In this document: one piece after another, positions 52,087 through 62,800 of the stretch
How positions within the stretch are numbered: the stretch's first letter is position 1
Layout: each line of letters opens with the position of its first letter
From: Chlorobiota bacterium
Lineage (GTDB): Bacteria; Bacteroidota; Ignavibacteria; OLB7
Direction: 5' to 3'
DNA length: 64,000 nt
Assembly: GCA_016788565.1 (NCBI GenBank)
Contig: JAEUSP010000073.1
Location: 25,246 to 89,245 of the forward strand
Translations under genes and position numbers: made by a program
The notes under the pieces: model-generated
Databases searched by the model: none
The model's input: the letters and a program-made list of their open reading frames with translations, nothing else
Told to the model about the DNA's origin: nothing

Positions 52087-54363
52087 ATGAGCACAACACA
52101 ACTCCGCATTGAGCAGATGGACTGCCCGACCGAGGAGCGGATGATCCGCAACCTTCTGGGGGGGCGCACCGATGTTCAAAACCTTGAGTTCAACCTGATG
52201 GGGCGCACCCTGACGGTGGAACACACCCTGGCCGATGCCACGGAACTGGTTCGGGCAATCGGATCGCTGGGAATGGAAGCCATTATCCACCAAGCTGGGG
52301 CAAAACGGATTGAACTTCCGGTGGTTTCGCTGCCGTGGTGGCGTTCGCGTGGGGTGATGCTCACCATCATCTCAGGCATCTGCGCGCTGGTGGCCGAGTC
52401 GCTGGTGTTTGCTGGAATGGAGGAGACGGCAACGCTAATCCGGGCGTTGGCCGCTGCGGGGATTATCACCGGCGGCTGGCAAACCGGGCGCAAGGCCTGG
52501 CACTCACTTCGGACCTTCACGCTGAACATCAATTTCCTGATGTCCGTTGCCGCCATTGGCGCGGTGATTATTGGGGAGTGGACCGAGGCCGCAATGGTGA
52601 TCTTTCTGTTTGCCGTTGCCGAGCTGATTGAAGCCCGCAGCCTTGACCGCGCCCGCAACGCCATTCGCTCGCTGATGGAGCTTACTCCAGATCGCGTCAC
52701 CGTGCAACGGGACGGAGCTTGGCAGATGATCCCAGCCGACGAAGTTCGGATTGATGAGCTTATCCGGGTGAAGCCCGGGGAATCGCTGGCGATTGATGGA
52801 GTGCTGGTCAGTGGGGCATCGGCGGTGAACCAAGCGCCGGTCACGGGGGAATCTATCCCGGTGGAAAAATCACCCGGCGATGAGTTGTTTGCCGGAAGCA
52901 TCAACGGCAGCGGGGCGTTCGAATATCGGGCGGCGCGCGTGGCCGCCGAATCCACAATCAACCGGATTGTTCAGCTTGTTGAGCAAGCCTCCGGAAACCG
53001 CTCCAACAGCGAACGGTTTGTGGATCGCTTTGCCGGAATCTACACCCCGGTGGTGGTGGGGATTGCGGTTCTGGTGGCCGCCGTTCCCCCCCTGCTGTTT
53101 GCTGCCGATTGGATGGAGTGGTTCCACCGCTCGCTGGTGCTGCTGGTGATCGGTTGCCCCTGCGCGCTGGTGATCTCCACGCCGGTCACGGTGGTGAGTG
53201 GGCTGGCGGCGGCGGCGCGGCGCGGGATACTGATTAAAGGGGGAATCTATCTGGAGCTTGGCCGCACCCTCCGTTGCGTTGCCTTCGACAAAACCGGGAC
53301 GCTGACCGCCGGGAAGCCTCGCGTCACCGATGTCATCCCGTTCAACAACATTCCCCCCGATACACTGCTGCACCTTGCGGCGGCGGTGGAAGCAAAATCG
53401 GAGCATCCAATCGCCGCAGCAATCGTTGCCGAGCACGACCGGCTGCATGTTGACGAAGCGGAAATTGAGATCACAGAGTTTGCCGCGCTTCCCGGGCGGG
53501 GAATCCAGGCGATTGTGGAAGGGAGAAAAATCTGGGTGGGGAACCACCGGCTTGCGCACGATTTGAAGGTCTGCAACACGGCGGTGGAATCTGAACTTTC
53601 CGTGATTGAAGCCAACGGAAAAACTGCGGTTGTGGTGATGGATGAATCCCACGTGCTTGGGGTGCTTGGGGTGATGGACACCGTGCGGGAAAACGCCGCC
53701 GCCGCCGTTGCCGAACTGCACCAGCTTGGGCTGCAAACCGCCATGCTTACCGGCGACAACGCCCTGACGGCAAAAGCCGTTGCAAGCCAGCTGGCGATTG
53801 ACGACGTGCGCGCCGAACTTCTTCCCGACCACAAAATTGAAGCCGTGGCCGCGCTGCAACGGCGGCATGGCGCAACCGGAATGGTGGGGGATGGAATCAA
53901 CGATGCCCCCGCGTTGGCCGGGGCAACAATCGGCTTTGCGATGGGGGCCGCCGGAACCAACGTGGCATTGCAAACCGCCGACGTTGCATTGATGGAGGAC
54001 AACCTGCGGAAGCTGCCGGAGTTCATCCGGCTATCGCGGCGGGCGTTTACTGTTTTGTGGCAGAACATCGCCATTGCCCTGGGGCTGAAACTGATCTTTT
54101 TTGTGCTTGCGCTGCTTGGCCAAGCAACCCTTTGGATGGCGGTGTTTGCCGACCTGGGGGCATCGCTGATTGTGGTGGCCAACGGGCTGCGATTGCTGCA
54201 AGGGACCGCGGTCGCCAAACCAGTTTCTTCCACGCCGCAGGGGGCTGTTTCCCAAACTGCTGCGCCGGCCCCCGCCAACCAGCACCACTGCTGCGGCCAC
54301 GACCACGGCCACGATCACAATCATGGCGCGGAATCAGCAAAGGAAACTGCCGAACATCACTGA
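52087..54363 (+). CDS. Zn/Cd/Pb-type P1B ATPase (ZntA/CadA-like)
   Basis: The 758-residue product begins with a heavy-metal-associated domain (residues 1-70, MDCPTEE in place of GMTCxxC; the metal site keeps one Cys). Membrane segments follow, with the transport motif GCPCALVIS near 356, the phosphorylation site DKTGTLT near 401 and the hinge MVGDGINDAPAL. The C-terminal HHCCGHDHGHDHNHG tail binds metal. It pumps Zn, Cd or Pb from cytoplasm to periplasm, feeding the RND system upstream. The ATG at 52087 is chosen over 52036. Spacing to the adaptor gene is 76 bases, consistent with one operon. No metal regulator (ArsR, MerR) is in the window. Confidence 0.93.
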   Translation: MSTTQLRIEQMDCPTEERMIRNLLGGRTDVQNLEFNLMGRTLTVEHTLADATELVRAIGSLGMEAIIHQAGAKRIELPVVSLPWWRSRGVMLTIISGICALVAESLVFAGMEETATLIRALAAAGIITGGWQTGRKAWHSLRTFTLNINFLMSVAAIGAVIIGEWTEAAMVIFLFAVAELIEARSLDRARNAIRSLMELTPDRVTVQRDGAWQMIPADEVRIDELIRVKPGESLAIDGVLVSGASAVNQAPVTGESIPVEKSPGDELFAGSINGSGAFEYRAARVAAESTINRIVQLVEQASGNRSNSERFVDRFAGIYTPVVVGIAVLVAAVPPLLFAADWMEWFHRSLVLLVIGCPCALVISTPVTVVSGLAAAARRGILIKGGIYLELGRTLRCVAFDKTGTLTAGKPRVTDVIPFNNIPPDTLLHLAAAVEAKSEHPIAAAIVAEHDRLHVDEAEIEITEFAALPGRGIQAIVEGRKIWVGNHRLAHDLKVCNTAVESELSVIEANGKTAVVVMDESHVLGVLGVMDTVRENAAAAVAELHQLGLQTAMLTGDNALTAKAVASQLAIDDVRAELLPDHKIEAVAALQRRHGATGMVGDGINDAPALAGATIGFAMGAAGTNVALQTADVALMEDNLRKLPEFIRLSRRAFTVLWQNIAIALGLKLIFFVLALLGQATLWMAVFADLGASLIVVANGLRLLQGTAVAKPVSSTPQGAVSQTAAPAPANQHHCCGHDHGHDHNHGAESAKETAEHH

Positions 54364-54483
54364 CAGAATCGGGAGGGGGGAAGTCAGGTGTGTGGTGGAT
54401 GATCTTCCCCGCCACCGCCTTGAACAATTCTGCCAGCAATCCCAAATATTTAGACTTTCACCTATCTCAAGTGAGGATGAAGC

Positions 54484-55407
54484 ATGAGCAAAACCCAGAC
54501 GATCAGCAACGCAATTCTGGCGCTATTTCTTGCGGCCACAGTGGCCGCCACTGTGGCACACTCGCAGGAGGCCGCGGCCCCCGCCGCCGTGCGCGACACA
54601 GCGTGGAAAACCGGAGGGCAAATCGGGGTGAACTTCTCGCAAGTGGCGCTTTCCAACTGGTCCGGCGGCGGGCAGAACACGCTGGCGATTGCGGGCTTAG
54701 TCACCATGTTCGCCAACATGAAAACCGACGCTACGGCGTGGGATAACGGGCTGGATGTTGGCTACGGTTTCACAAAACTGGCCGAGCAAGATTTCCGCAA
54801 AAGCGACGACAAGGTGATCCTGATTTCCAAGTACGGCTACAAGGCAACGGATCAACTCTTCTACAGTGCCTTGCTTGATGCCCGCACCCAACTTAGCGAT
54901 GGTTTCAACTATGATAAAATTGACAGTGCCACCGGCAATCCCACAATCATTTCGCGGTTTGCCGCGCCGGCCTACGTCACGTTGGGTTTGGGTCTTACCT
55001 GGAAACCTGCCGATTATTTTCAGGTGTTCCTTGCGCCAATCTCCAACCGGCTGATTCTTGTGATGGACGACACGCTATCGTCCGCCGGCGCGTTCGGTGT
55101 GGACCCGGGAAAGAAGGTGAACAGTGAGCTTGGTGCGTTGCTGAACGCCACGTTCAAAAAGGAGCTGATGACGAACGTCACCCTTAGCTCGCGGCTGAAT
55201 CTTTTCTCCGCCTACGAATCGTTCGACAAAGCTGTGGTGACGTGGGAATCGCTGCTGGGGCTGAAGGTGAACGACTACATCACCGCAAGCGTCGCGCTGG
55301 ATGTGCTGTACGATGAGAAGGTGAAGATCACCCGCGACGACAAAACGGTGGGGCCATCAACACAGATTCGGGAGGTGTTGGCGATTGGGTTGGGATATAA
55401 GTTCTAA
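54484..55407 (+). CDS. DUF3078 outer-membrane protein
   Basis: The 307-residue product has a signal peptide (residues 1-27, ending AHSQ). It matches DUF3078: TGGQIGVNFSQVALSNWSGGG at the start, FANMKTDATAWDNGLDVGYG, YKATDQLFYSALLDARTQ, FLAPISNRLILVMDD, and the end IREVLAIGLGYKF. Members are FCB outer-membrane barrels of unknown role. It lies 120 bases after the P-type ATPase with a GAGGA 6 bases before the ATG. It could be a late gene of the metal locus or independent. Confidence 0.85.
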   Translation: MSKTQTISNAILALFLAATVAATVAHSQEAAAPAAVRDTAWKTGGQIGVNFSQVALSNWSGGGQNTLAIAGLVTMFANMKTDATAWDNGLDVGYGFTKLAEQDFRKSDDKVILISKYGYKATDQLFYSALLDARTQLSDGFNYDKIDSATGNPTIISRFAAPAYVTLGLGLTWKPADYFQVFLAPISNRLILVMDDTLSSAGAFGVDPGKKVNSELGALLNATFKKELMTNVTLSSRLNLFSAYESFDKAVVTWESLLGLKVNDYITASVALDVLYDEKVKITRDDKTVGPSTQIREVLAIGLGYKF

Positions 55408-55435
55408 CGGCAATCCCCAAACGCCAAGCCGTGCC

Positions 55436-56605
55436 ATGCCGCCCCGGTTGCGTTGGTTGGATATCCTCCGTGGCATTGCGGTGCTTGGGATGATTGCCAC
55501 CCACGTGGCCGGGGCGCTGCTTGCTACCGCGTGGAAACAGGGGGAATTATGGAACAACCTGAACATCAGTTTTGGGTTTGTTGCTCCGGCATTCTTACTC
55601 TGCAGCGGCATCACACTTTGGGTGGCCATGCAGCGGCGCGCATCGCCGCCAACGCACGCCGGCAACCGGACAAAAAAACTGCTGCGACGTGCTGGCACGA
55701 TTGTGCTGCTGGGCTACTGGCTTCAGATTCCGGTGCTCTCCATCCGCCAACTGATTTGGCGGCACGACCCCACCGAGCTTGCACGGCTGTTCGATAGCAA
55801 TATCCTGCAAGTGATTGGGGTGGTGATGGCCGCGCTGATTGTTTGCGCGCAATTGGTTCACTCGCTTTCCATCGCCCGCTGGGTTGCTGCGGTGGTTGCT
55901 GTTGGCGTTGTTGCGGCAACCCCCTACGTGTGGGAAGGGAACCTGTACCAAGCCCTGTGGCTCCCGTTCAAAGCCTACGTTGCGCCCCAGCCGGTTGCGG
56001 CCTTCTCCTTGTTCCCCCATGCTGCCTATTTCTTGGTTGGGTTTGTGGTTGCTCCGCTGCTGGTTCGGCTCGGTCGGTGGCGGTTCTTTTTCCCGCTGCT
56101 TGCCGCGCTTGGCTGCGCGTCCGCCGCGCTCCTTCTTGATGCCTGCATTGGCCAATTTCCCCCCCACGATAATTACTGGCATGGCTCCATCCAACACACC
56201 TTCTTCCGGCTGGCGGGCCTGTTTGCCTTGATTGCTATTTCGCAGGCTGTGGCGTTGTGGCTCCCTTCTGGCACCCAGCAGGGTGACAAGCAGCATGACG
56301 GCCAAGAAGAACGGCGCACGCTGATTGAAAAAATCGGCGCACGCTCGCTTGCCATCTACGTTCTCCACCTGATGCTGATCTACGGCTCGCCAGTAAACAT
56401 GGGGATGACCGGCTGGCTGAACGGACGGTTCAGCAACGCCTGGGACCCCGCGCTCTGTTTGTTGGGCGGCATCGTCATCACCATGCTCTGCTACGGCGCG
56501 GTTGTGTTGTGGGAGTGGGTTGGCCGGGAATATCCGCAAGCAAAAGTTTGGGGGAAACGGTTGTGGTGGATTGTTTTTTGGGGGTTGTTTTTAACGATCC
56601 CATAA
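55436..56605 (+). CDS. Integral membrane acyltransferase-like protein (DUF1624/heparan N-acetyltransferase-type)
   Basis: The 389-residue product has about ten membrane segments. Its start RLRWLDILRGIAVLGMIATHVAGAL and the FVAPAFLLCSGITLWVAM segment match the DUF1624 / heparan-alpha-glucosaminide N-acetyltransferase-like superfamily, with the conserved LDxxRGxA and H in the first helix. Such proteins transfer acyl groups across the membrane onto sugars. The ATG at 55436 is chosen; it lies 28 bases after the previous stop. Acyltransferase-3 (DUF418-like) membership is a less likely alternative. It is followed by a heptad element 6 bases after its stop. Confidence 0.75.
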   Translation: MPPRLRWLDILRGIAVLGMIATHVAGALLATAWKQGELWNNLNISFGFVAPAFLLCSGITLWVAMQRRASPPTHAGNRTKKLLRRAGTIVLLGYWLQIPVLSIRQLIWRHDPTELARLFDSNILQVIGVVMAALIVCAQLVHSLSIARWVAAVVAVGVVAATPYVWEGNLYQALWLPFKAYVAPQPVAAFSLFPHAAYFLVGFVVAPLLVRLGRWRFFFPLLAALGCASAALLLDACIGQFPPHDNYWHGSIQHTFFRLAGLFALIAISQAVALWLPSGTQQGDKQHDGQEERRTLIEKIGARSLAIYVLHLMLIYGSPVNMGMTGWLNGRFSNAWDPALCLLGGIVITMLCYGAVVLWEWVGREYPQAKVWGKRLWWIVFWGLFLTIP

Positions 56606-56610
56606 CCTCA

Positions 56611-56698
56611 GTCAGTGGTCATTAGTCATTGGTCATTAGTCAGTTTTCGGCTTTGGCTTCATTTCACTCTTCACTCTTCACTTTTCACTCTTCACTTT
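56611..56698 (-). repeat. Composite heptad element, family 2, copy B (inverted)
   Basis: Five units of GTCAGTG, GTCATTA, GTCATTG or GTCAGTT (56611-56645) are followed by the core 56646-56663 (TTCGGCTTTGGCTTCATT) and five TCACTCT/TCACTTT units (56664-56698). The reverse complement has the same order and nearly the same core as 31709-31802. It starts 6 bases after the stop of the preceding gene. Confidence 0.9.
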
Positions 56699-56754
56699 CC
56701 CCGCTCGGCGTAGATTGCGCGCCGCTGACACAACTCAACCGTTCATAGCTCACA

Positions 56755-59676
56755 TTGAATCGCTCACATCTGCTTTTGCTGCTGATCCTTTGCTCACTTT
56801 CTTGCTCACTTTCTGCGGCGGCACAGGATCGGACCGCCACGCCACGCCCTAACACGGGGGAAAAAGCCTCCAAAGGTTCGGCTCCGTACCTTCCCCCCTG
56901 GAACTTCATGTCCCTTTCTACTTCTGGGTTGGATACGTTCCAGCTTGCCAACCCCACCGCCGATGGCCGCGGCGTTCTGCTGCTGATTTTCGACACCGGC
57001 GTGGATATGGGAATCCCCGGATTGCAACGCACCAGCACCGGGCTGCCAAAAGTGATTGACGCGATTGACTTCTCCGAATCGAACGTTGTTGCCTGCGTTC
57101 CCGCCACGCTGCAAGGCGATCAGTTGGTGGCCGATAGTGTGCCGCTGCGGCTGCATGGTGTTGGCCAACTTCACGGCGCGGAAACATCGCGCAGCACCGA
57201 CGGCGGCCAGTGGTTTATCGGGGTGATGGATGAGGCACGCTACCGCAATTCATCGGTGCGTGATTTCGATGGCGATGGGGAATCGGCCTCGCAGTTTGGC
57301 GTTGCGCTGCACCACGGCCCCGATGGATGGCGCGTGGTGGTGGATACCGATGCCGACACCAGCCTTGCCAACGAGAAAATGGTTGGCAACTACCGCGACC
57401 GCCAAGAATCGTTCACCTTCCGCCAGCGCGACCCCGAACGCAAAGCCCCGCTAACCTTTGCCGCCACTATTGACACGGCGGCCCGCAGCGTCAGTTTCCA
57501 CTACGACATGGGGGGACACGGGACTCACGTTGCCGGAATCACATCCGGGTTTGGGGTCAGCGGCGAATCGGGATTTAACGGCGTTGCCCCGGGCGCGCAG
57601 ATTATCTCCGGCAAATTCAGCGGCGATTTGGCCAAGGACAACACCGTCACCGGAAGCATGAAACGCGCCTACCAGTACGCCGCCCGCCTTGCCGATAGCC
57701 TGCAGAAACTTCACACCCCAGTGGTGGTGAACATGAGCTTCGGCATCGGGTCCGCCTACGAAGGGGAAGCAGATATTGAGACGTTTATTGATGACCTGCT
57801 GGCCAGCCACCCAAACCTGTACGTGGTGACTTCCGCCGGAAACGAAGGGCCGGGAATCTCCACCGTTGGTATCCCCGCTGCGGCGCGCCGGATTATCACC
57901 GTTGGGGCAATGCTTCCGCGCGGGATTGGCCGCGACAGCTACGGCGCGGCGCTGGAGCGGGATGTGTTGTGGGACTTCAGTTCGCGCGGGGGTGAGGTGG
58001 ATAAGCCGGACGTTGTTGCCCCCGGCACCGCAATCAGCACCGTCCCAACCTTTGAACACGATGCCCGCGCCAGCGGAACCAGCATGGCAAGCCCCTGGGC
58101 CGCCGGCGCGGTTGCGGTAATCCTGAGCGCGCTGAAGCAGGAGGACTCACTCTGGACCCCAACGCAGGGATTGATCCGCCGCGCACTTCGCCAATCGGCA
58201 CGCCCGCTGCCGGGGATTTTGCCGGTGGAGCAAGGGGCCGGGGTGGTGGATGTTCGCCGTGCGTTGGCGCTGCTTCGGCGCTGGCGCACCAGCGGTTTTG
58301 CTGCCGATGTGCAGGAGTATGTTGTGCGGACCTTCTCCCCAAACTATCTCGATAAATCTGGCCCGGTGGCCTTCTTCCGAACCCCGTTCACCCCCGGCCC
58401 CGATTGGCGGCAAACTTTCACCATCACCCGCGACGAGCCGCGCTGGCAAACCCGCGAAACCGATTTCTTCCGTGCCTTCACCCTTCAGCCAAACGTCCCC
58501 TGGATGAAGACGGTTCAGAAGACAGTTTATCTGCGGAACAGCGGCGTGGCCGAGGTAGATGTGCAGTACGACCGCGCCCAGCTGCGCAAGCCAGGAATCT
58601 ACACCGGAAGGGTGATTGCCCGCCGCGCCTCGGCAAAGGGGAAAGCCGCCGATGAAGATGTGGAGTTCGAGTTGGTCAGCACCATCATCGTCCCCTACAC
58701 CTTCTCCCCCGAAACGGAGTTCGCCGCCACAACGCCAACCGAGCGGATCGAGTCGGGGCTGACGCAGCGATTTTACTTTGCGCCGCCGGCGGGGGCTGCG
58801 GCCATTACGTTTACGCTGAGCACTCCAAAAGGGGGAAGCGGAACCGCCGTTTCTGGCTCGGTGATGGACCGCAACGGCTACAACGCCGGGTATCTCTCGC
58901 GAGTGAAAGGGACCGAGCGGACCGAGGCATCAACCACCATTGCGGCATCGGCATGGGGCGATGGAGTGATTGAAGTAGTGGTGCAGGCCGACCCCATGGA
59001 TGGCGCGGGCCAGCCTGCCGAGTTTACTCTATCGGCAAGCTGCATGATGCTTTCGATGAAGCCGGAAGTGTTCACCGAAAACGGCAAACGCTTTCTGCAG
59101 CTAACCGTGATGAACACCGGCACGGAGCCGATGGAAGGGAGCTTCCAGCAAACCGTGAAAGGCTACGGACGGGTGCACCGGCTGACGATGGAAGGGGACA
59201 CACTGACGATGCCGCTGACGATGTGGAAAGGGGACGGGGCCTTGTGGGTAACGCCGCAGTTCACCCCGGAAGGCTACATGAAATCCACCGACATCCTGGC
59301 GCGGATTGTTGATGAAAACGGCTACGTCCAGGCCGACGAAGCGTTCAACCGCCCGGCGGAATCGCTCTTCATCCCCAACTTCAACCGCGATGCCGACAGC
59401 ACGGCGTTCAATCTAGAAATCATCTTTGGCGCGGCGGAGTATGATGAGCCGCCCAGCATCCCGATTGCAATCAAGGAGCATCACGTTTATCCCACCGACC
59501 CGCGCGGCTTCAGCGGCGGAAGCGGGGAGCTGATCCCCTACGTGCCGGTAATGCTGAAGGCGCAACTTCCCGATTTCACCCTTCCCGAAGGCTACTACGG
59601 CATTGGCGAAATAACCTACAAGCCCCGCTCCGGCAGTGCGCAATCGGTGACGGTGGAGTTTTTGATTGGGGGGTGA
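56755..59676 (+). CDS. Exported subtilisin-like serine peptidase (S8, tripeptidyl-peptidase-II-like spacing)
   Basis: Translation starts at a TTG at 56755, the only start that gives a signal peptide ([23 protein letters not shown]). The catalytic residues are Asp80 in FDTGVDMG, His255 in GGHGTHVAG and Ser443 in [11 protein letters not shown]. About 170 residues separate Asp and His, as in tripeptidyl peptidase II, far more than in subtilisin. The rest of the 973-residue chain is beta-rich and resembles the C-terminal domains of TPPII-like enzymes ([17 protein letters not shown]). Unlike TPPII it is exported, so it probably digests peptides in the periplasm or outside. Confidence 0.88.
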   Translation: MNRSHLLLLLILCSLSCSLSAAAQDRTATPRPNTGEKASKGSAPYLPPWNFMSLSTSGLDTFQLANPTADGRGVLLLIFDTGVDMGIPGLQRTSTGLPKVIDAIDFSESNVVACVPATLQGDQLVADSVPLRLHGVGQLHGAETSRSTDGGQWFIGVMDEARYRNSSVRDFDGDGESASQFGVALHHGPDGWRVVVDTDADTSLANEKMVGNYRDRQESFTFRQRDPERKAPLTFAATIDTAARSVSFHYDMGGHGTHVAGITSGFGVSGESGFNGVAPGAQIISGKFSGDLAKDNTVTGSMKRAYQYAARLADSLQKLHTPVVVNMSFGIGSAYEGEADIETFIDDLLASHPNLYVVTSAGNEGPGISTVGIPAAARRIITVGAMLPRGIGRDSYGAALERDVLWDFSSRGGEVDKPDVVAPGTAISTVPTFEHDARASGTSMASPWAAGAVAVILSALKQEDSLWTPTQGLIRRALRQSARPLPGILPVEQGAGVVDVRRALALLRRWRTSGFAADVQEYVVRTFSPNYLDKSGPVAFFRTPFTPGPDWRQTFTITRDEPRWQTRETDFFRAFTLQPNVPWMKTVQKTVYLRNSGVAEVDVQYDRAQLRKPGIYTGRVIARRASAKGKAADEDVEFELVSTIIVPYTFSPETEFAATTPTERIESGLTQRFYFAPPAGAAAITFTLSTPKGGSGTAVSGSVMDRNGYNAGYLSRVKGTERTEASTTIAASAWGDGVIEVVVQADPMDGAGQPAEFTLSASCMMLSMKPEVFTENGKRFLQLTVMNTGTEPMEGSFQQTVKGYGRVHRLTMEGDTLTMPLTMWKGDGALWVTPQFTPEGYMKSTDILARIVDENGYVQADEAFNRPAESLFIPNFNRDADSTAFNLEIIFGAAEYDEPPSIPIAIKEHHVYPTDPRGFSGGSGELIPYVPVMLKAQLPDFTLPEGYYGIGEITYKPRSGSAQSVTVEFLIGG

Positions 59677-59863
59677 GAAAGGGGGAAGGGAATAGGGGGT
59701 GGGTGGGGTGGCACGTTGCGCTGTCGCCTGGCCTGTTGCCGTACCCTGTGTGGGTGGTAAGCGCTTCGGACGCGCAATGGCCGAACTCACCGGCCTGGTT
59801 GGTTATGTTGCCGTTCGTCGCGGACTCTGTTCTTGAGCCTTGCCTTGCCAGCTACGCAAGCGG

Positions 59864-59871
59864 TAGTTTCG
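59864..59871 (+). promoter_or_regulatory. Putative promoter of the helicase locus (TTG-n21-TAGTTTCG)
   Basis: TAGTTTCG lies 24 bases before the helicase ATG, with a TTG 21 bases upstream. It differs from TAnnTTTG by one base. The gap 59677-59894 shows no gene and no other feature beyond G-rich sequence. Confidence 0.4.
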
Positions 59872-59894
59872 CTCATTCATTCTTGTTACCCTCC

Positions 59895-62800
59895 ATGCTC
59901 AAACTCGAAGAAATCAAGCCGAACACCTTCATTTCCGGTATCGAATCCGGCCAAGCGGTGCGTGTGGTGGCAACCGAGCCGGCAGGCCCCGACGCTATCA
60001 GCATCTACTACAAGACCGCCCACGGCGGCCCGTTTGAACGGATGCTGTTCCGCGATGACGAGCCGAACCTGCAGATTGCCGTGGAGAATCGCCCCTGGAC
60101 GTTCAGCGCGTCCGGTGCTGATTTTCAGTTGGTTGCCGAAGCCTACCGCATCAACCTTGCCTACCTGTTCGATCCGATGATGGCAGTCCACACCTCCGAT
60201 GTTGAACCGCTGCCCCACCAGATCACCGCCGTCTATCAGGCGATGTTGCCACGCCAGCCGTTGCGCTTTGTCCTTGCCGACGACCCCGGTGCCGGCAAGA
60301 CCATCATGGCTGGCCTGCTGATCCGCGAACTGCTGATGCGTGCCGATGCCCAGCGCGTTCTGGTGGTTGCCCCGGGTAGCCTTGTTGAACAATGGCAGGA
60401 TGAAATGCGCAGCAAGTTCGGCCTGGATTTCACACTCTTCTCGCGCCAGCTTATCGAGCAGTCGCCCAGTGGCAACCCGTTCGATGATACCGACCTGCTG
60501 ATTGCCCGGCTGGACCAACTTTCCCGCAGCGACGAACTGCAGGAAAAACTTCAGGCCACCAACTGGGATTTGATTGTTGTGGACGAAGCCCACAAACTTT
60601 CGGCCAGCTATTTCGGCGATAAAATTAAAACCACCCAACGCTTCAAACTTGGCCAGTTTCTTGGCGCCACCACCCGCCACTTCCTGCTGATGACCGCAAC
60701 GCCACACAACGGCAAGGAGGAGGATTTCCAGCTGTGGCTCTCGCTGCTGGATTCCGACCGTTTCAGCGGCAAGCCCCGCGGCAAAACCGAACCGGTGGAT
60801 GTCACCGACCTGATGCGCCGATTGGTGAAGGAGGAGATGCTCACCTTCGACGGCACAAAGCTGTTCCCCGAACGCCGTGCCTACACCGTCAACTACCCAC
60901 TCTCCCAGCTTGAAGATGAACTCTACCAAGCCGTCACCGGATACGTACGGGCCGAATGGGTGAAAGCCGACAACCTGGACGATGCCAAACGGAAAGGGAC
61001 CGTCGGGTTTGCGCTGACCACACTGCAACGCCGCCTGGCTTCCAGCCCCGAAGCAATCTTCCAATCGCTGCACCGCCGCCACAACCGCCTGAAGCAACGG
61101 ATGGTGGAAGAACAGCAACGCCAGCGCGCCGGCGGCCTTTCCGAAATGCCCTACCCAGAAATCCCCGATGACCTTGATGACCTGAACGCCGAGGAGCAGG
61201 AAAAGATGGAGGAAAAGCTGGTGGACCAAGCCACTGCCGCCCAAAATATCCAGCAACTGCAGGAAGAAATCGCCCTGCTGGGGGGGCTTGTCGAACAAGC
61301 CAAAGCTGTGCTCGGTTCCGGACGCGATCGCAAGTGGGAGGAACTCTCCAAACTTCTGCAGGATACCCCCGAAATGCGCGACGCTGCCGGGTGGCAACGC
61401 AAGCTGATTATCTTCACCGAACACCGCGACACCCTGAACTACCTGATGACCCGCGTCCAGGGGTTGTTGGGAACGCCCAATGCTGATGCCATTGTCACCA
61501 TCCATGGCAGCGTCAGCCGCGAAAACCGCCGCGCCGCCCAAGAACGATTCCGCCAGGACCCCACCGTCCGCGTGATGATTGCCACCGACGCTGCCGGCGA
61601 AGGGGTCAACCTCCAGAACGCTAACCTGATGGTCAACTACGACCTCCCCTGGAACCCTAACCGCTTGGAACAACGCTTCGGACGCATCCACCGCATTGGC
61701 CAAACCGAGGTCTGCCACCTGTGGAATATGGTTGCCAGCCAAACCCGCGAAGGGGATGTCTTCCAACGCCTGTTCGATAAGCTGGAGGTGGAACGTTCCG
61801 CGCTGGGGGGGCGCGTCTTCGATATCCTGGGGGAAGTCTTTGAAGAAAAAAGCCTTCGCGAACTTCTGATCGAGGCCATCCGCTACGGCGATGACCCCGA
61901 ACGCCGCGCCGAACTGTTCCGCGAGGTGGAAGGCGCGCTGGACACCAACCACCTTTGTACCATCATCGAACGGAACGCGCTGGCCGAGGAAGTGATGGAC
62001 CCACAACGCCTGTTTGCCGTGAAAGAACAAATGGAGAAAGCCGAGGCCCGCAAACTTCAGCCCTATTTCATCCGCTCCTTCTTTTCACAAGCCTTCAAAA
62101 AATTGGAAGGGGAGTTGCGCCCGCGCGAGCCGGAACGGTGGGAGATCACTCGCGTACCCGCCGCAATCCGCGAACACCATAAACTGCACGCCACACGCAA
62201 CAAGCGGAACCTTACCCCGGTGCTTGCCAAATACGAACGGGTCTGCTTCCAGAAACAGCAGATCCGGTTGCTGCACCGCCCCGGCGCGCCAATGGCCACG
62301 CTGCTTCATCCGGGCCACCCACTGATGCAGGCCGTCACCAGCCTGGTGTTGGAACAGCACCGCGCCACGCTGACGCACGGCGCCATCCTGGTGGACCCGA
62401 ACGACATGGGCCTTACACCCAGCGTGGCTCTGATGCTGGACCACTCCATTAAAGAATCGGGCGACCCCACCCAGGTCGTCTCGCGCCGGGTCCAGTTTGT
62501 TTCCATCGGCCCCGATGGCCAAGCCGCCAACGCCGGCTGGGCACCACATCTGGACCTTGAGCCGATTACCGAGCAGGAGAAGCCGCTGATCCAAGATATT
62601 CTGGACGCACCCTGGGTTGCCGCCAACCTGGAACAAACCGCGCTTGCCTACGCCGCCAACCACTTGGTCCCCGACCATTTTCACGAGGTCCGCACACGCC
62701 GCCAACAGTACGTCCAGAAAGTTCTTGATGCTGTGCACGAACGGTTGGTGAAGGAGATCAACTACCAGATGGATCAGTTGGAAAAACAGAAACAGAAGCT

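Noticed and set aside
54364..54483. A terminator hairpin (GGGGAAG/CTTCCCC) between the P-type ATPase and DUF3078 genes.
   Set aside because: The arms are 7 bases with a 20-base loop, and no T-run follows. I could not support it as a terminator.
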